Numbered from the stretch's first letter, positions 36,104 to 45,346 are shown. The stretch: 64,000 nt of DNA from Methylorubrum aminovorans (GCF_022179725.1 NZ_BPRC01000011.1:124001-188000); one strand, 5' to 3'. Numbers and translations are program-made. Notes: generated by a model not told the origin, from the letters alone.

Positions 36104-36341
36104 GTCGGCTCGCCTTCCATGCTGAGATGATGCGAACGTCCCCATCGCGCAGGGTGTAGACCACCCGAAGCACCTCGTTGTCGTACTCCCCAAGGGCGAT
36201 GAAGCGGCGTTCGCCATAGTCGCGCCGGGTGTCTTCGCGGATCAGCCGGAAGCCCCGAAAAATTTCAGCCGCCTGACGGAAGCCGATGAGGTGCTTGGCT
36301 TGGTTGGCCGCATCCTTCTCGAGGTCCCACTGAAAGCCCAT
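36057..36341 (-). CDS. brnT: BrnT-type ribonuclease toxin
   Basis: A 94-residue toxin with FQWDLEKDAANQAKHLIGFR, RRDYGERRFIALGEYDNEV, and VVYTLRDGDVRIISAWKASR, the BrnT pattern (RelE-like fold ribonuclease). Upstream gene of the pair, with toxin before antitoxin as is normal for BrnTA. Full length and apparently intact. Confidence 0.9.
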   Translation of the reverse strand: MGFQWDLEKDAANQAKHLIGFRQAAEIFRGFRLIREDTRRDYGERRFIALGEYDNEVLRVVYTLRDGDVRIISAWKASRHDRKAYTTARQARPV

Positions 36342-36430
36342 GCTCGAGGCGTAACTACAAAACGTAGTTCCAGCAAGATCGTTTCATGTCGGCCCGGTGA
36401 AACCGATCCCATCCTGTCGATGGACCGGCC

Positions 36431-37222
36431 TCACAGCGTCCCCGACGTATCCACCGATGGCGCCGAGCCGCCCATCGCCACGGCGACGGGGTGACCGTGG
36501 CGGGCGAGATCGGCGCGCCCTTCCGCGAGCAGCGCGTCGGAGGCCGTCTCGATCCGCGTCTGCACCTCTTTGAGGAAGTCGCTGCGGGACAGGCCCGGCG
36601 GGATCACCGGCAGGAACTCGATCACCGTCGTGCCCGGCATCCGGCGGAAGCCCCGGCGGCGCCAGTACAGGCCGGTGTTCAGCGCCACCGGCAGGCAGGG
36701 CACGTTCAGGGCCGTGTAGAGGTGGGAGGCGCCCTGCTTGTAGGCCGGCGGTGCCCCCGCCGGACGGCGGGTGCCCTCGGGGAAGATGATGAGCTGGCGC
36801 CCGTCGCGGATCGCCTGCGCCGCCGCCTTGTTCATAGCCGCCATCGCCCGGGCGCCCTTCGAGCGGTCGATCGGCACCATGCCGCCGCGGGCGAAGTACC
36901 AGCCGACCACCGGGACCCACATCAGCTCGCGTTTGAGCACGTAGCCGAAATCATCGAACGGGATCGTCAGCGCCAGCGTCTCCAGCGCCGATTGGTGCTT
37001 GGCGGCGACCAGCAGCGGACCCTTCGGGATGTTCTCCAGGCCGCGGAACTCCACCCGCGTGCCGCCGACGACCCGGAGCAGCCACAGCACCGTGCGGCCC
37101 CAGAACTGCGCCACCCGGATCACGCCCTTGCGTGTGACGAACGCGGGCAGTCCCAGGATCGCGATCAGAGCGGTCGCGACGTAGAACGAGAGGTTGAAGG
37201 CGAGCGAACGGAGGAGGAGCAT
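36431..37222 (-). CDS. plsC: 1-acyl-sn-glycerol-3-phosphate acyltransferase
   Basis: A 263-residue inner-membrane enzyme that acylates lysophosphatidate to phosphatidate. Motif I reads KHQSALET, an HX4E form instead of HX4D, seen in several alphaproteobacterial PlsC proteins. GMVPIDRSKGARAM is motif II, and LIIFPEGTRRPAG is motif III. An N-terminal hydrophobic helix (LSFYVATALIAILGLPAFV) anchors it. GAGGAGGAGC lies just before ATG 37222, which settles the start. Confidence 0.93.
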   Translation of the reverse strand: MLLLRSLAFNLSFYVATALIAILGLPAFVTRKGVIRVAQFWGRTVLWLLRVVGGTRVEFRGLENIPKGPLLVAAKHQSALETLALTIPFDDFGYVLKRELMWVPVVGWYFARGGMVPIDRSKGARAMAAMNKAAAQAIRDGRQLIIFPEGTRRPAGAPPAYKQGASHLYTALNVPCLPVALNTGLYWRRRGFRRMPGTTVIEFLPVIPPGLSRSDFLKEVQTRIETASDALLAEGRADLARHGHPVAVAMGGSAPSVDTSGTL

Positions 37223-37656
37223 CGGTGGTCCGCGTGAGAGTGCCGCTCCTTTATCGCGGGTGCCCGCTCTTGCCCACCGTCGCTCGGCGGAAACCCCTCG
37301 CCGCTCGATGTGAGCTGTCACACCGACCGCCACGCGTCTCTCCCGCAGGCTGTCGATGCGGTGAAGGCCATCGCCCGGACCAACTCGAAGCCGGTGACGT
37401 CGATTGGTGGTCCGATCGAGCGGGGTGTGCTTCTGCGCACATCGATGTCAGTATATCTTTTGATTAAATAGGATTTAATTCAGAAATATTTCGACTTCGT
37501 CAAATGTTGGAATATTTTACGCGGACTTGTTCTGTATCGTTGCTTAACAAAAGGCATTTACACTTGATCACCCTGTTGGTATCGCTCGGTTAAGGGGACG
37601 CAGAGGGCATTCGCGAGCGAAAGGACCCTCCTTGGAGCGCGCGGGGAGCGGCATCC
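37223..37656. other. intergenic region with AT-rich island
   Basis: A 434-bp divergent gap. Positions 37440-37560 are strikingly AT-rich for this genome, with an imperfect palindrome TTGATTAAAT/GATTTAATTCA (37460-37482) and repeated AATATTT blocks (37486 and 37511). Likely promoter and operator DNA for the kinase-like gene, or a remnant of foreign DNA. No gene recognised. Confidence 0.45.
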
Positions 37657-38544
37657 ATGATCTGTGCCCCGTCCCTCTCCTTCTCTTGCCCGCTCGGCTT
37701 TGTGCCGGATCGCATCGGGGCCGGCCGTTCCTCGGAGGTGTTCGCCGAGGGGCCGGACCGGGTGGTGAAGCTCTACCGGCAGCCCTTCGAGCCGCAGGCC
37801 GTGGTCAACGAGTTGGCGGCGAGCCGCCTCGCCCACGGCTTCGGCCTGCCGGTGCCGCGAGCCTTCGGCCTCGTCGGCCGGGCCGGGCGCACCGGCATCC
37901 TGTTCGCGCGTCTCGACGGGCCACCGATGATGGTGCGCTACGCCTGCAACCCGTTCGGGCTGCTTCTGGCGCTGCGCCGCATGGCGCGGATCCAGCACGC
38001 GATCCATGCCTGTCCCGCTCCGGGCCTGCCCTCGCAGCATGGCCGCCTCCGCCACCAGATCGCGGGGGCGCGGGTGCCCGAGCCGCTGCGCGCGGCGGCG
38101 CTGGCCGCCCTCGACCGCCTGCCGGCAGGCGACCGCCTCTGTCACGGCGACGTGCATCCCGGCAACGTCATCGCGACCTCGGCCGGGCTGCACCTGATCG
38201 ACTGGCAGAAGGCCGCCGCCGGTAATCCTGCGGCGGACGTGGCCCGCTCCGAACTGATGCTGCGCTACGGCCGGTTCGGACCGGCCTGGTTCAGCCGGCT
38301 ACCCCCCGTGCGGACGGCGCGCCGGCTGATCGCGGCGTGGTACGTGGCGAGCTACCGCGCGGCGAGCGGCCTGCCGCAGGAGGCGATCGCCGCGTGGCGC
38401 CTGCCGGTGGCGGTCGCGCGCCTGTTCGGCCAGCCCGCCGGCACCGACGCCGAATTGCTGGCCGCGATCGAGGCGCTGGCCCGCCAAAGTCCGGAGTTCG
38501 AGAAGGCGATCGTTTTCGCGGGTCTAGGGCAGAACCCTGGTTGA
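37657..38544 (+). CDS. aminoglycoside phosphotransferase (APH) family kinase-like protein
   Basis: A 295-residue protein with APH-fold hallmarks: RIGAGRSSEVFAEG (nucleotide loop), VVKLYR (ATP-binding Lys), LCHGDVHPGNVI (catalytic loop HGDxHxxN) and LHLIDWQKAA (the metal-binding Asp). The family phosphorylates small molecules as well as aminoglycosides; resistance should not be assumed. The upstream DNA is unusually AT-rich. Followed by a compact hairpin and the convergent ggt. Confidence 0.88.
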   Translation: MICAPSLSFSCPLGFVPDRIGAGRSSEVFAEGPDRVVKLYRQPFEPQAVVNELAASRLAHGFGLPVPRAFGLVGRAGRTGILFARLDGPPMMVRYACNPFGLLLALRRMARIQHAIHACPAPGLPSQHGRLRHQIAGARVPEPLRAAALAALDRLPAGDRLCHGDVHPGNVIATSAGLHLIDWQKAAAGNPAADVARSELMLRYGRFGPAWFSRLPPVRTARRLIAAWYVASYRAASGLPQEAIAAWRLPVAVARLFGQPAGTDAELLAAIEALARQSPEFEKAIVFAGLGQNPG

Positions 38545-38558
38545 GGGACCGTCCCTCA
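38542..38558. terminator. short inverted repeat between convergent genes
   Basis: TGAGGGAC and GTCCCTCA flank one base, overlapping the kinase stop codon and the last codon of ggt. The stem could only form with part of it unpaired, and there is no T-run. Confidence 0.3.
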
Positions 38559-40340
38559 CAATCCTTCGGCCAAGGTCCCGCGCTGACGCGGATCGGACGC
38601 GCCCGCCAGCAGGCCGTCCTCGGCCATCACCGAATTGGCCGAGCCCGAGGTCGCGCCGACCTTCACATTGTGGCCCTTGGCCCGCAGCAGGGCGAGGGTA
38701 TCGGGCGAGATCCCCTCCTCGGCCATCAGCACGTCGGGCTGCCACTGGTGGTGGATGCGCGGGGCCGCGACGGCTTGCGCGAGGTTCATGCGGAAATCGA
38801 GCACGTTCACGATGACCTGGAGCGTGGTCGTGATGATGCGGCTGCCCCCCGGACTTCCGGTGACAAGGAACAGCCGGCCGTCCCGAAACACGAAGGTGGG
38901 CGTCATCGAGGAGAGCGGGCGCGCTCCCGGCGCCACGGCGTTGGCCTCGCCGCCGACGAGGCCGTAGGCGTTCCGCGCCCCGGTCTTGGCGGAGAAGTCG
39001 TCCATCTCGTTGTTGAGCAGCACTCCCGTGCCTTCGGCGACGAGCCCGATCCCGTAGGAGAAGTTCAGCGTATAGGTGTTGGAGACGGCGTTGCCCTCGG
39101 CATCCACCACCGAGAAATGCGTGGTCTGGTCGGATTCGTACGGCAGCGGGTTGCCGGCGCTCACCTCGGCCGCGGTCTTCGCCCGCTCCGGATCGATCTT
39201 TTCGCGCAAGCCGGCGGCGTACGCTTTATCCGTGAGCCCGGCGACGGGGACCTTGGTCCGCGAAGGGTCGCCGAGCCAGGTGGCCCGGTCGGCATAGGCC
39301 GGCTTCATCGCCTCGGCCAGCGTGTGCAGGGCCCCGGCGCTGCCTGCCCCCATGCCGGCGAGGTCGTAGCCCTCCAGGATGTTGAGGATCTCGATGAGAT
39401 GCACCCCGCCGGAGCTCGGCGGCGGCATCGAGACGATCTCGTAGCCGCGATAGGTGCCGCGCACCGGCGTGCGGATCTCCGGCCGGTAGGCGGCGAGGTC
39501 GGCCGGCGTCATGATCCCGCCCGCGCCCTGCACCGCCGCCGCGATTTTTTCAGCGATCGGCCCCTCGTAGAAGGCGTCCGGCCCGCGCTCGGCGATCGTC
39601 TTCAGGGTGTCGGCGAGGTCGGTCTGGCGCAAGGTCGCGCCGCGCGGGAGCACGTGGTCGCCGTCAAAGAACACCGCCCGGCTCGACGGCCACTGTCCAA
39701 GGAGCCCCGAGGCCCGCGGCAGGGAATCGGCGAGCCCCGATTCGACCGGGATGCCGTCGCGGGCGAGTTTTTCCGCTGGGGCGATCAGTTCGGCGAGCGT
39801 CAGCTTGCCCGAGCCGTAGCGCCGGTGCGCCTCGGCGAGGCCCCGCACCGTGCCGGGCACGCCCACCGCCTTGCCGGAGCGGGTGGAGGCGGCGCGGTCG
39901 GGCTCGCCCTGCGGGTTCAGGAACATGTCGGCGGTGGCGGCCGCCGGGGCGGTCTCGCGGTAATCGATCGCGATCGTTTCCCTGGGCGTCGCGCGATGCA
40001 CCATCATGAAGCCGCCGCCGCCGACATTGCCCGCTCGCGGCAGGGTCACGGCCAGCGCGAAACCGACCGCCACCGCCGCATCGACGGCGTTGCCGCCCTT
40101 CCGCAGGATCTCGACCCCGACGCGGGTGGCGAGCGCGTCCTGCGACGAGACCATGCCGCGGCTGGCGAGAACCGGCAGGAGGCGGGCCTCGTCCGACTGA
40201 ATCGGCGGCGTCTCGGGCGCAGGCGGCACTACCGGCGCTTGGACTGGCGCTTGGGCCTGCGTCTGGGCCTGGACCGTCCCCGCAAGGGAGGCGGCGAGGA
40301 CGAGCGCGAGGGCGACGCGAGCGGGCGAGGTCGGATTCAT
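38556..40340 (-). CDS. ggt: gamma-glutamyltranspeptidase
   Basis: A 594-residue periplasmic Ntn-hydrolase precursor that cleaves gamma-glutamyl bonds of glutathione. A signal peptide (RVALALVLAASLAGTVQAQ) is followed by a Pro/Gln/Ala linker. The autocleavage/nucleophile Thr starts the small subunit at ESDQ/TTHFSVVDAEGNAVS. MPPPSSGGVHLIEILNILEG, ARPLSSMTPTFVF and GSPGGSRIITTTLQVIVN are family blocks. Processing into two subunits is expected. Probable role: glutathione salvage. Confidence 0.96.
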   Translation of the reverse strand: MNPTSPARVALALVLAASLAGTVQAQTQAQAPVQAPVVPPAPETPPIQSDEARLLPVLASRGMVSSQDALATRVGVEILRKGGNAVDAAVAVGFALAVTLPRAGNVGGGGFMMVHRATPRETIAIDYRETAPAAATADMFLNPQGEPDRAASTRSGKAVGVPGTVRGLAEAHRRYGSGKLTLAELIAPAEKLARDGIPVESGLADSLPRASGLLGQWPSSRAVFFDGDHVLPRGATLRQTDLADTLKTIAERGPDAFYEGPIAEKIAAAVQGAGGIMTPADLAAYRPEIRTPVRGTYRGYEIVSMPPPSSGGVHLIEILNILEGYDLAGMGAGSAGALHTLAEAMKPAYADRATWLGDPSRTKVPVAGLTDKAYAAGLREKIDPERAKTAAEVSAGNPLPYESDQTTHFSVVDAEGNAVSNTYTLNFSYGIGLVAEGTGVLLNNEMDDFSAKTGARNAYGLVGGEANAVAPGARPLSSMTPTFVFRDGRLFLVTGSPGGSRIITTTLQVIVNVLDFRMNLAQAVAAPRIHHQWQPDVLMAEEGISPDTLALLRAKGHNVKVGATSGSANSVMAEDGLLAGASDPRQRGTLAEGL

Positions 40341-40453
40341 GGCCCGAACTTATCGCAAATGCGAGGCGCGGCCATGCGGCTTGCTGCGCCTGACGTGCCG
40401 CGCGCGTGTATCGTCCCGAACGGTCGGCCCCGGATTTCGGGGCAGCCGATGCT

Positions 40454-40735
40454 CTATTGCCCACTTAAGGACGGGCCGCCCGCGGTGCCGCCGGTGCCGG
40501 GTGGTCCGCTGGTCGGGGTGCCGCCGATCACCGCGCCCGGCGTGCCGCCGACGACCGCCGGCTCGTTCGGGGTGCCGGCCGGAGGGACGCCCGTATCCGG
40601 ACCCGGCACCGGCCGCGATCCCGTGGCCGAGGCCTTGGGGCTCGGCGGTGAGGGACGTCCCTCTTCGGCCGCTTGAACCGCGGCCGCCGTCGGGATGCTC
40701 AGCGCCAGCGCCAGCACGATCGTGGTGAGCCGCAT
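40454..40735 (-). CDS. small secreted Pro/Gly-rich protein
   Basis: 93 residues with a Sec signal (RLTTIVLALALSIPTAAAVQA, cut at about residue 22). The mature part is low-complexity Pro/Gly/Thr/Ser, with four short GGTPG-like or SGPPGTGG-like turns and no Cys. AGGACACCCC precedes the ATG. Function unknown; probably an unstructured periplasmic or surface peptide. Confidence 0.6.
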   Translation of the reverse strand: MRLTTIVLALALSIPTAAAVQAAEEGRPSPPSPKASATGSRPVPGPDTGVPPAGTPNEPAVVGGTPGAVIGGTPTSGPPGTGGTAGGPSLSGQ

Positions 40736-40971
40736 GGGGTGTCCTGTGCGAGGGAGATGCGAGGAAAGGCAGCCTCCCTCAACCCGATGGCTTCCGGAAA
40801 GTTCGCGCGGGTCCGTTCCGGCGCGGGCGCGAACCGGATGCGAGGCCCGGTCGCGGTGCCACGGCGATGGACGCCGCGCCGAGGCCGAAGGCACGGCGCC
40901 GGTATCCCACTCCCGAACGGCTCGAGAGTGGGTATCGGCACCGGCCGTCCTGCGGTAGCGGGGCGCGTGGG

Positions 40972-41160
40972 TCAGGCCTCTCCCACCTCGTCCCCGTCGA
41001 GGATCGATTCCAGATCGCCCGTGAGCGCGTCGAGCTGCTCCGAGGTCGCCCGGATCTTGAACTTCGTTCCGTCCTCGGCTTCCACCGCGATCTCGATGTG
41101 GTCCTCGACCTTCGCGGCGAGCGCCTGTCTGAGGGTGTAGGTGGTCACGTCCTTGGCCAT
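40972..41160 (-). CDS. small acidic protein of unknown function
   Basis: 62 residues: DVTTYTLRQALAAKVEDHIE, then IAVEAEDGTKFKIRATSEQL and LDALTGDLESILDGDEVGEA. Balanced composition with alternating strand-like and helix-like segments, and GGGAGA 7 bases before the ATG, support a real gene. No signal peptide. Family not recognised; the middle resembles small KOW- or Sm-like beta proteins, but this is weak. Confidence 0.7.
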   Translation of the reverse strand: MAKDVTTYTLRQALAAKVEDHIEIAVEAEDGTKFKIRATSEQLDALTGDLESILDGDEVGEA

Positions 41161-41308
41161 GCGGTCTCCCGTAGCGGCGTTGATCGTCGGGAGGTGGGAA
41201 GCGCCGTGGAGCGGACTCGTTCCTTCGACGGCCCGTCATCGGCTCTCGGGTCGCTCGCTCGGCGATCCGTTAAGTCGGTCTTGATGGCTTCGGGAGCATC
41301 TCGCCGCC

Positions 41309-41791
41309 ATGAACGCGCCGAGGCTCCTCACCGCTCCGTTCGTTGCTCGATCCAAGGCTTCGTGCTTGGCTTCGTTCTTGGCTTCGTGCTTGGGTTCGTT
41401 CTCGGCCTTGGTCCCGGTCTTGTCGCTGGTCTTTTCGCTGGTCTTGGCCCTGTCCGTGATCGGCGGCAGCCTCGGTGCCGCGGCGGCCGGCCTGCACGAT
41501 CTCGACACCCTCGAAGCGGCTTGGCACGGCTGCGTGCGGGAGGCCTATGCCCGGCAGCGGCCGGAGCAGGGCCGGGTCGGCGCACAGCGCAACACCCTCG
41601 ACGAGTGCCGGGAGCACGAGGACCGGCTGGTGGCCGCCACGATGCGCGAACAGGTTCGCGCGGATGAGGCCGCGCGCCGGGCCGGCCTTCCCCTGAGCGT
41701 CCGGGCCGGCGCTTGGGCGGCCTCGGTTGCGGCCTACGTGGTCGATCCCGTGAGCTCGTGGTTGCAGGGCTGGCGCGGCGCCGCCCGCTGA
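41309..41791 (+). CDS. hypothetical protein with N-terminal hydrophobic segment
   Basis: 160 residues. Residues 16-60 are hydrophobic (LASFLASCLGSFSALVPVLS, then LVFSLVLALSVIGG), forming a signal anchor encoded by 12-bp repeats. The rest is a helical domain with two cysteines (AAWHGCVREAYARQRPEQG and TLDECREHEDR) that could pair, and a C-terminal hydrophobic stretch (AWAASVAAYVV). Likely envelope-associated. Function unknown. The start is uncertain; the repeat could have changed the N-terminus. Confidence 0.6.
   Translation: MNAPRLLTAPFVARSKASCLASFLASCLGSFSALVPVLSLVFSLVLALSVIGGSLGAAAAGLHDLDTLEAAWHGCVREAYARQRPEQGRVGAQRNTLDECREHEDRLVAATMREQVRADEAARRAGLPLSVRAGAWAASVAAYVVDPVSSWLQGWRGAAR
41356..41450. 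repeat. 12-bp imperfect tandem repeats in the hypothetical gene
   Basis: GGCTTCGTGCTT, GGCTTCGTTCTT, GGCTTCGTGCTT and GGGTTCGTTCTC are followed by decayed units such as GGTCTTTTCGCT. The period is four codons, so the reading frame is kept; they encode most of the hydrophobic segment. Confidence 0.8.
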
Positions 41792-41804
41792 GGGCGGCTT
41801 CCGC

Positions 41805-42479
41805 TCAGAAGCGGTAACCGACGCCCGCGCCGATGATCAGCATGTCGAGCCTCACGGTCGTGCTGCCGGCGCCGATCCGCGAGACCTGTGCCGGCAGGAA
41901 GATCTTCTTGATCTCCATGTTGGCGTACCAGTTGCCGACAAGGTGATAGTCGAATCCGGCCTGGAGCATCGGTCCCAGTTGCGGATCGGCCTTCATCTTC
42001 GTGACGAACGGCTTCGCCGGCTCGTAGGCGATCGGATGGGTGTAGCCGGCACCTGCGCCGAGATACGGGTTGAAGGCGTTGCCGGGCAGGAAATGGAACT
42101 GGACCGCGCCGGTCATGGAGAAGCTCCACGTCGAGCCGATCGGCAGGTCGCCGATGAACGACCCGCGGATCGAGGTCCGGGTCGACACGACGCCGGCCTG
42201 GGCCGCCACCGCGAAATGATCGGACAGGAAATAGGTCACGTCGAGATCCGGCAGGGCGCGCGCGGGGGTGATGACGCGCCCGCCGATCGGCTCGATGCGC
42301 GAGTACTGGCCGACCGGGATCGAGCCGATGACCCGGCCCCGAACGAGGAGGCTCCCGGCGGTCAGCCCCCCCGCGGGCGCCGTATCCGCGGCCGGCTCGG
42401 CTGCCTGACAGGGAGCGGAGGCCCCGAGCAGGCAGAGCGCGGCTGCAAGCGAGAAGACCCGCCGCGCCGCCATCGACAT
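41805..42479 (-). CDS. OmpW family outer-membrane protein
   Basis: A 224-residue protein with signal peptide RVFSLAAALCLLGASAPCQA and an eight-stranded-barrel pattern: SLLVRGRVIGSIP, DLDVTYFLSDHFAVAAQAGV, AVQFHFLPGNAFNPYLGAGA and GYTHPIAYEPAKPF, then LQAGFDYHLVGNWYANMEIK and a C-terminal aromatic (GAGVGYRF). These are OmpW signatures (NPYLGAGVGY-type). ATG 42479 is chosen at the signal peptide; the upstream frame is not coding-like. Probably a small hydrophobic-solute channel. Confidence 0.9.
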   Translation of the reverse strand: MSMAARRVFSLAAALCLLGASAPCQAAEPAADTAPAGGLTAGSLLVRGRVIGSIPVGQYSRIEPIGGRVITPARALPDLDVTYFLSDHFAVAAQAGVVSTRTSIRGSFIGDLPIGSTWSFSMTGAVQFHFLPGNAFNPYLGAGAGYTHPIAYEPAKPFVTKMKADPQLGPMLQAGFDYHLVGNWYANMEIKKIFLPAQVSRIGAGSTTVRLDMLIIGAGVGYRF

Positions 42480-42684
42480 CGGTTCAGGGAGCCCCTCCCT
42501 GCTCTTGCCGCGCGGTGGCGGCCGGCGCCGGAGCGATGTCCGATTCTGTGCAGGCCCCTCGGCAGGACCCTCGGCAGGACGCTCGGCAATGCACTCGGAA
42601 GGAGGCCCCCGCCGGGAAGAGGAGAGAGACAGGGCGATACGGTCGAACATGGATCGTTTTTTCAGGAACCCGTGAGAAATCGTT

Positions 42685-43944
42685 TCAGGCTGGCTCGGAC
42701 CGCGGCTGTCCGGCGATCTGGATGGCGTCCATGGCTCCGCGAAGCCCGGAGAGCGGCTCCGTTCGGGCGGCTTTGATGTCCGGCTGAGACAGGGGCCGTT
42801 CCAGGCAGACCCGATTGCGGCCATCCCTCTTGGCGGCGTAGAGGGCCGCGTCCGCACGGGCCAGGGCAGGCTCGATCCCCACCTCGCCGGCCGCCACGAT
42901 CGAGACCCCGATGCTGGCGGTCACGGTCACGGCCGCTCCGTTGACGGTGAAGGGCTGCCCTGCCACCGCACGTCGCAGCCGCTCGGCGGCCGCAACGGCG
43001 GGGTCGACGTCGTCGGTGGCCTGATCGAGCACGATCAGGAACTCCTCGCCGCCCCAGCGGGCGATGATGTCGTTCTTCCGCACCACGTTGCGCAGCCGCT
43101 CCGCGAAGCCGATCAGAACCGCGTCGCCGCCATCGTGTCCGTAGGTGTCGTTGAGCGACTTGAAGTGGTCGATGTCGGCCAGCAGAATCGCGCAGCGCGG
43201 CGGGGGAGAGGCGGGGCTGGCCCGCCGATTGATCGCCGCGAACAGCCCGCGCCGGTTCGCGAGCCCGGTGAGGGGATCGGTCTCGGCCAGGCGGCTGATC
43301 TTCAGGTTCGCGCGCTCGCCCACCATGGCGAGGTAGCCGACCTGGATGAAGACCCCGCACCATAGATCGAACACAAGCGGGTAGATGCCGCTCTCGGGCG
43401 AAGCGAGGCGCTCGCTCGCGAAATGGACCGCGCCGATCGACAGCAGGAAGGTGCAGAGATACCCGCTGAAGCCCAAGAGGACGACGTATTGGGTCCACAG
43501 GCGCATCGAGGCGGGAGTCCTCAAGATCTCCAGGATGCACAGCGCGGTGCTCAGTGCGATGCAGCCGAACACCGTGGTCAGGCTCCACGGCATCGATGCC
43601 CCGGCCTGCTGCAGGACGCCGTAGGGCAGGCCGGAGGCGAGGGTGAGCACGATGGTCAGCGGAATGCGGGGTGTCCGCTCGTAGAAGAGGCGCAAGCCCA
43701 CCCAGGACAGGGCGAGGCTCGCGCCGTACAGGATGTAGACGACGCTTCCCTTGGCGGCATTCAGCGGAACGCTCGGCGGATCTCCCAGCATCAGGAACGA
43801 GGCCACCAGCGAGCTGCACAGCGCGCTGGCCCAGACACCGAAGTAGATCTCGCGCGGATGCCGCAGCAGAGTGACGAGAAACACCATGACGAAGGCGAGG
43901 CGAGAGCTGATGCTGGCGACCTGAAGCGTGGTTAAGTCGAGCAT
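42685..43944 (-). CDS. membrane-bound diguanylate cyclase (GGDEF)
   Basis: A 419-residue protein. About six to seven membrane helices (residues 12-215) precede a GGDEF domain: ETDPLTGLANRRGLF, ADIDHFKSLNDTYGHDGGD, and the active-site loop RWGGEEFLIVL. RKND five residues before GGEEF is an intact RxxD product-inhibition site. It should make c-di-GMP. An EAL gene lies 160 bp upstream in the same direction, so synthesis and breakdown are encoded side by side. Confidence 0.94.
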   Translation of the reverse strand: MLDLTTLQVASISSRLAFVMVFLVTLLRHPREIYFGVWASALCSSLVASFLMLGDPPSVPLNAAKGSVVYILYGASLALSWVGLRLFYERTPRIPLTIVLTLASGLPYGVLQQAGASMPWSLTTVFGCIALSTALCILEILRTPASMRLWTQYVVLLGFSGYLCTFLLSIGAVHFASERLASPESGIYPLVFDLWCGVFIQVGYLAMVGERANLKISRLAETDPLTGLANRRGLFAAINRRASPASPPPRCAILLADIDHFKSLNDTYGHDGGDAVLIGFAERLRNVVRKNDIIARWGGEEFLIVLDQATDDVDPAVAAAERLRRAVAGQPFTVNGAAVTVTASIGVSIVAAGEVGIEPALARADAALYAAKRDGRNRVCLERPLSQPDIKAARTEPLSGLRGAMDAIQIAGQPRSEPA

Positions 43945-44107
43945 GGCCGTTCAAATCCTCTGAGGAAGGCCGGCACGTCTGGGTGTCTCGGCGCAGGAGC
44001 GGATGGCCGCTTCTGCGAAAGGCACGTCACAAAGGCGGTTCGGACCCGATCCTGCCGGTCGTCCGAGCGTGACCGGCCGAGCGTGACCGGCCGAGCGGGG
44101 CGGCACA

Positions 44108-45094
44108 TCACGGGGCCGCGCGTCTCGTGGATCGCCGTTGTCGTGCGGCCTCGCTCCGTCGCTGCCTGCGCGCCTCCTCCCGGAGAAGAGACGTCGCGGC
44201 CGCGCTCGCCAGGGGACGGCTGAACAGGAAGCCCTGCAGCTCCGCGGAACCGATTTCGCGAAGGATCCGCGCTTCGTCCTCGGTCTCGATTCCCTCGGCC
44301 GTCACCGCCATCCCGAAATGATGCGCGATGTCATGCATCGTCCGGATCAGGAAGCGGCTCTCCCGTCTCTCGCTCATGGCTCGGATGAACGAGCGGTCGA
44401 TCTTGATCCTGTCGAAGGCGAAGCTCTGCAGGTAGCCGAGCGACGAGAATCCGGTTCCGAAATCGTCGAGGGCGATGCTGACACCGAGCGCGCGAAGGCC
44501 GACGATGCTGCCGAGTGCGACGGCCGCGTCCCTCATCAGGACGCCCTCGGTCAGCTCCAGTTCAAGGCGGCCGGGCGCCAGTCCGCTCGCGTCCAGGGCG
44601 GCGGCGACTCGGGCCTCGAAGCCCGGCTCCTGCAACTGAACCGGTGAGACGTTCACCGAGACCCGGCAGATGTCCGGCCACGCCGCCGCCTCCCGGCAGG
44701 CGGTTTCGAGAACCCATGCGCCGACCGGGATGATGTCCTGCGTCCTCTCGGCTACCGGCACGAAGAGTGCGGGTGAGATCGACCCCAGGGACGGATGATC
44801 CCAGCGCAGCAGTGCTTCGCAGGCCGTGATCGCCCCCGTCGCCGCCGACAGGATGGGCTGGTAGACGAGCGAGAACTCTTCCTCGGACAGGGCCGTCCGG
44901 AAATCTGCGCTCTGTAGATCCTCGATGCGAGGTTGGATGGACCGGGCGCCCGCGACGCCGTCCCCGGTCGATAACATCGTATCGAGGCTCCGCGCCGCCA
45001 GACCGGACACGGCCGAGTGCGCGATCGGATCGGGAGGCGGCCGGCCCTCTCCAGAATACGAGCCGTCCGGCGGCAGGTCCGGCTCGCTTCTCAT
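44108..45094 (-). CDS. EAL-domain c-di-GMP phosphodiesterase
   Basis: A 328-residue soluble protein. After about 70 disordered residues comes a full EAL domain: CEALLRWDHPSLG (EAL), SVNVSPVQLQ, ELELTEGVLM, ALDDFGTGFSSLGYL (DDFGTG), IKIDRSFIRAM (catalytic Lys), TAEGIETEDEA and LQGFLFSRPL. All metal and catalytic residues appear kept, so active hydrolysis is expected. The start is not certain: ATG 45094 is used, with an in-frame ATG at 45175 adding 27 residues. Confidence 0.92.
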   Translation of the reverse strand: MRSEPDLPPDGSYSGEGRPPPDPIAHSAVSGLAARSLDTMLSTGDGVAGARSIQPRIEDLQSADFRTALSEEEFSLVYQPILSAATGAITACEALLRWDHPSLGSISPALFVPVAERTQDIIPVGAWVLETACREAAAWPDICRVSVNVSPVQLQEPGFEARVAAALDASGLAPGRLELELTEGVLMRDAAVALGSIVGLRALGVSIALDDFGTGFSSLGYLQSFAFDRIKIDRSFIRAMSERRESRFLIRTMHDIAHHFGMAVTAEGIETEDEARILREIGSAELQGFLFSRPLASAAATSLLREEARRQRRSEAARQRRSTRRAAP

Positions 45095-45346
45095 GGCCGA
45101 AGCTTCGTGAGGGATGCTGCACGCATCGTGTTCCAGGCCGCCCCGCGCATGTCCCGAGCCGAGGCTGCCGGGCATTCTATGCAACAAAAGATAATCGGCG
45201 GGACCTAAGGAAAAGTTATCGTATGTTGGCCTATCTCCACGAATTCGGCGGTCGCCAAGGGCCGGAGGCGGACATCGGATGCGGAGGTGTATTCGCCGGC
45301 TGGATGCGCAGGGCGGATGCGCTCATTCGGTGACGCGCGTCCGGTA

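Noticed and set aside
37657..38544. Antibiotic-resistance gene
   Set aside because: The APH fold is shared by many small-molecule kinases; nothing in the sequence or neighbourhood supports aminoglycoside resistance.
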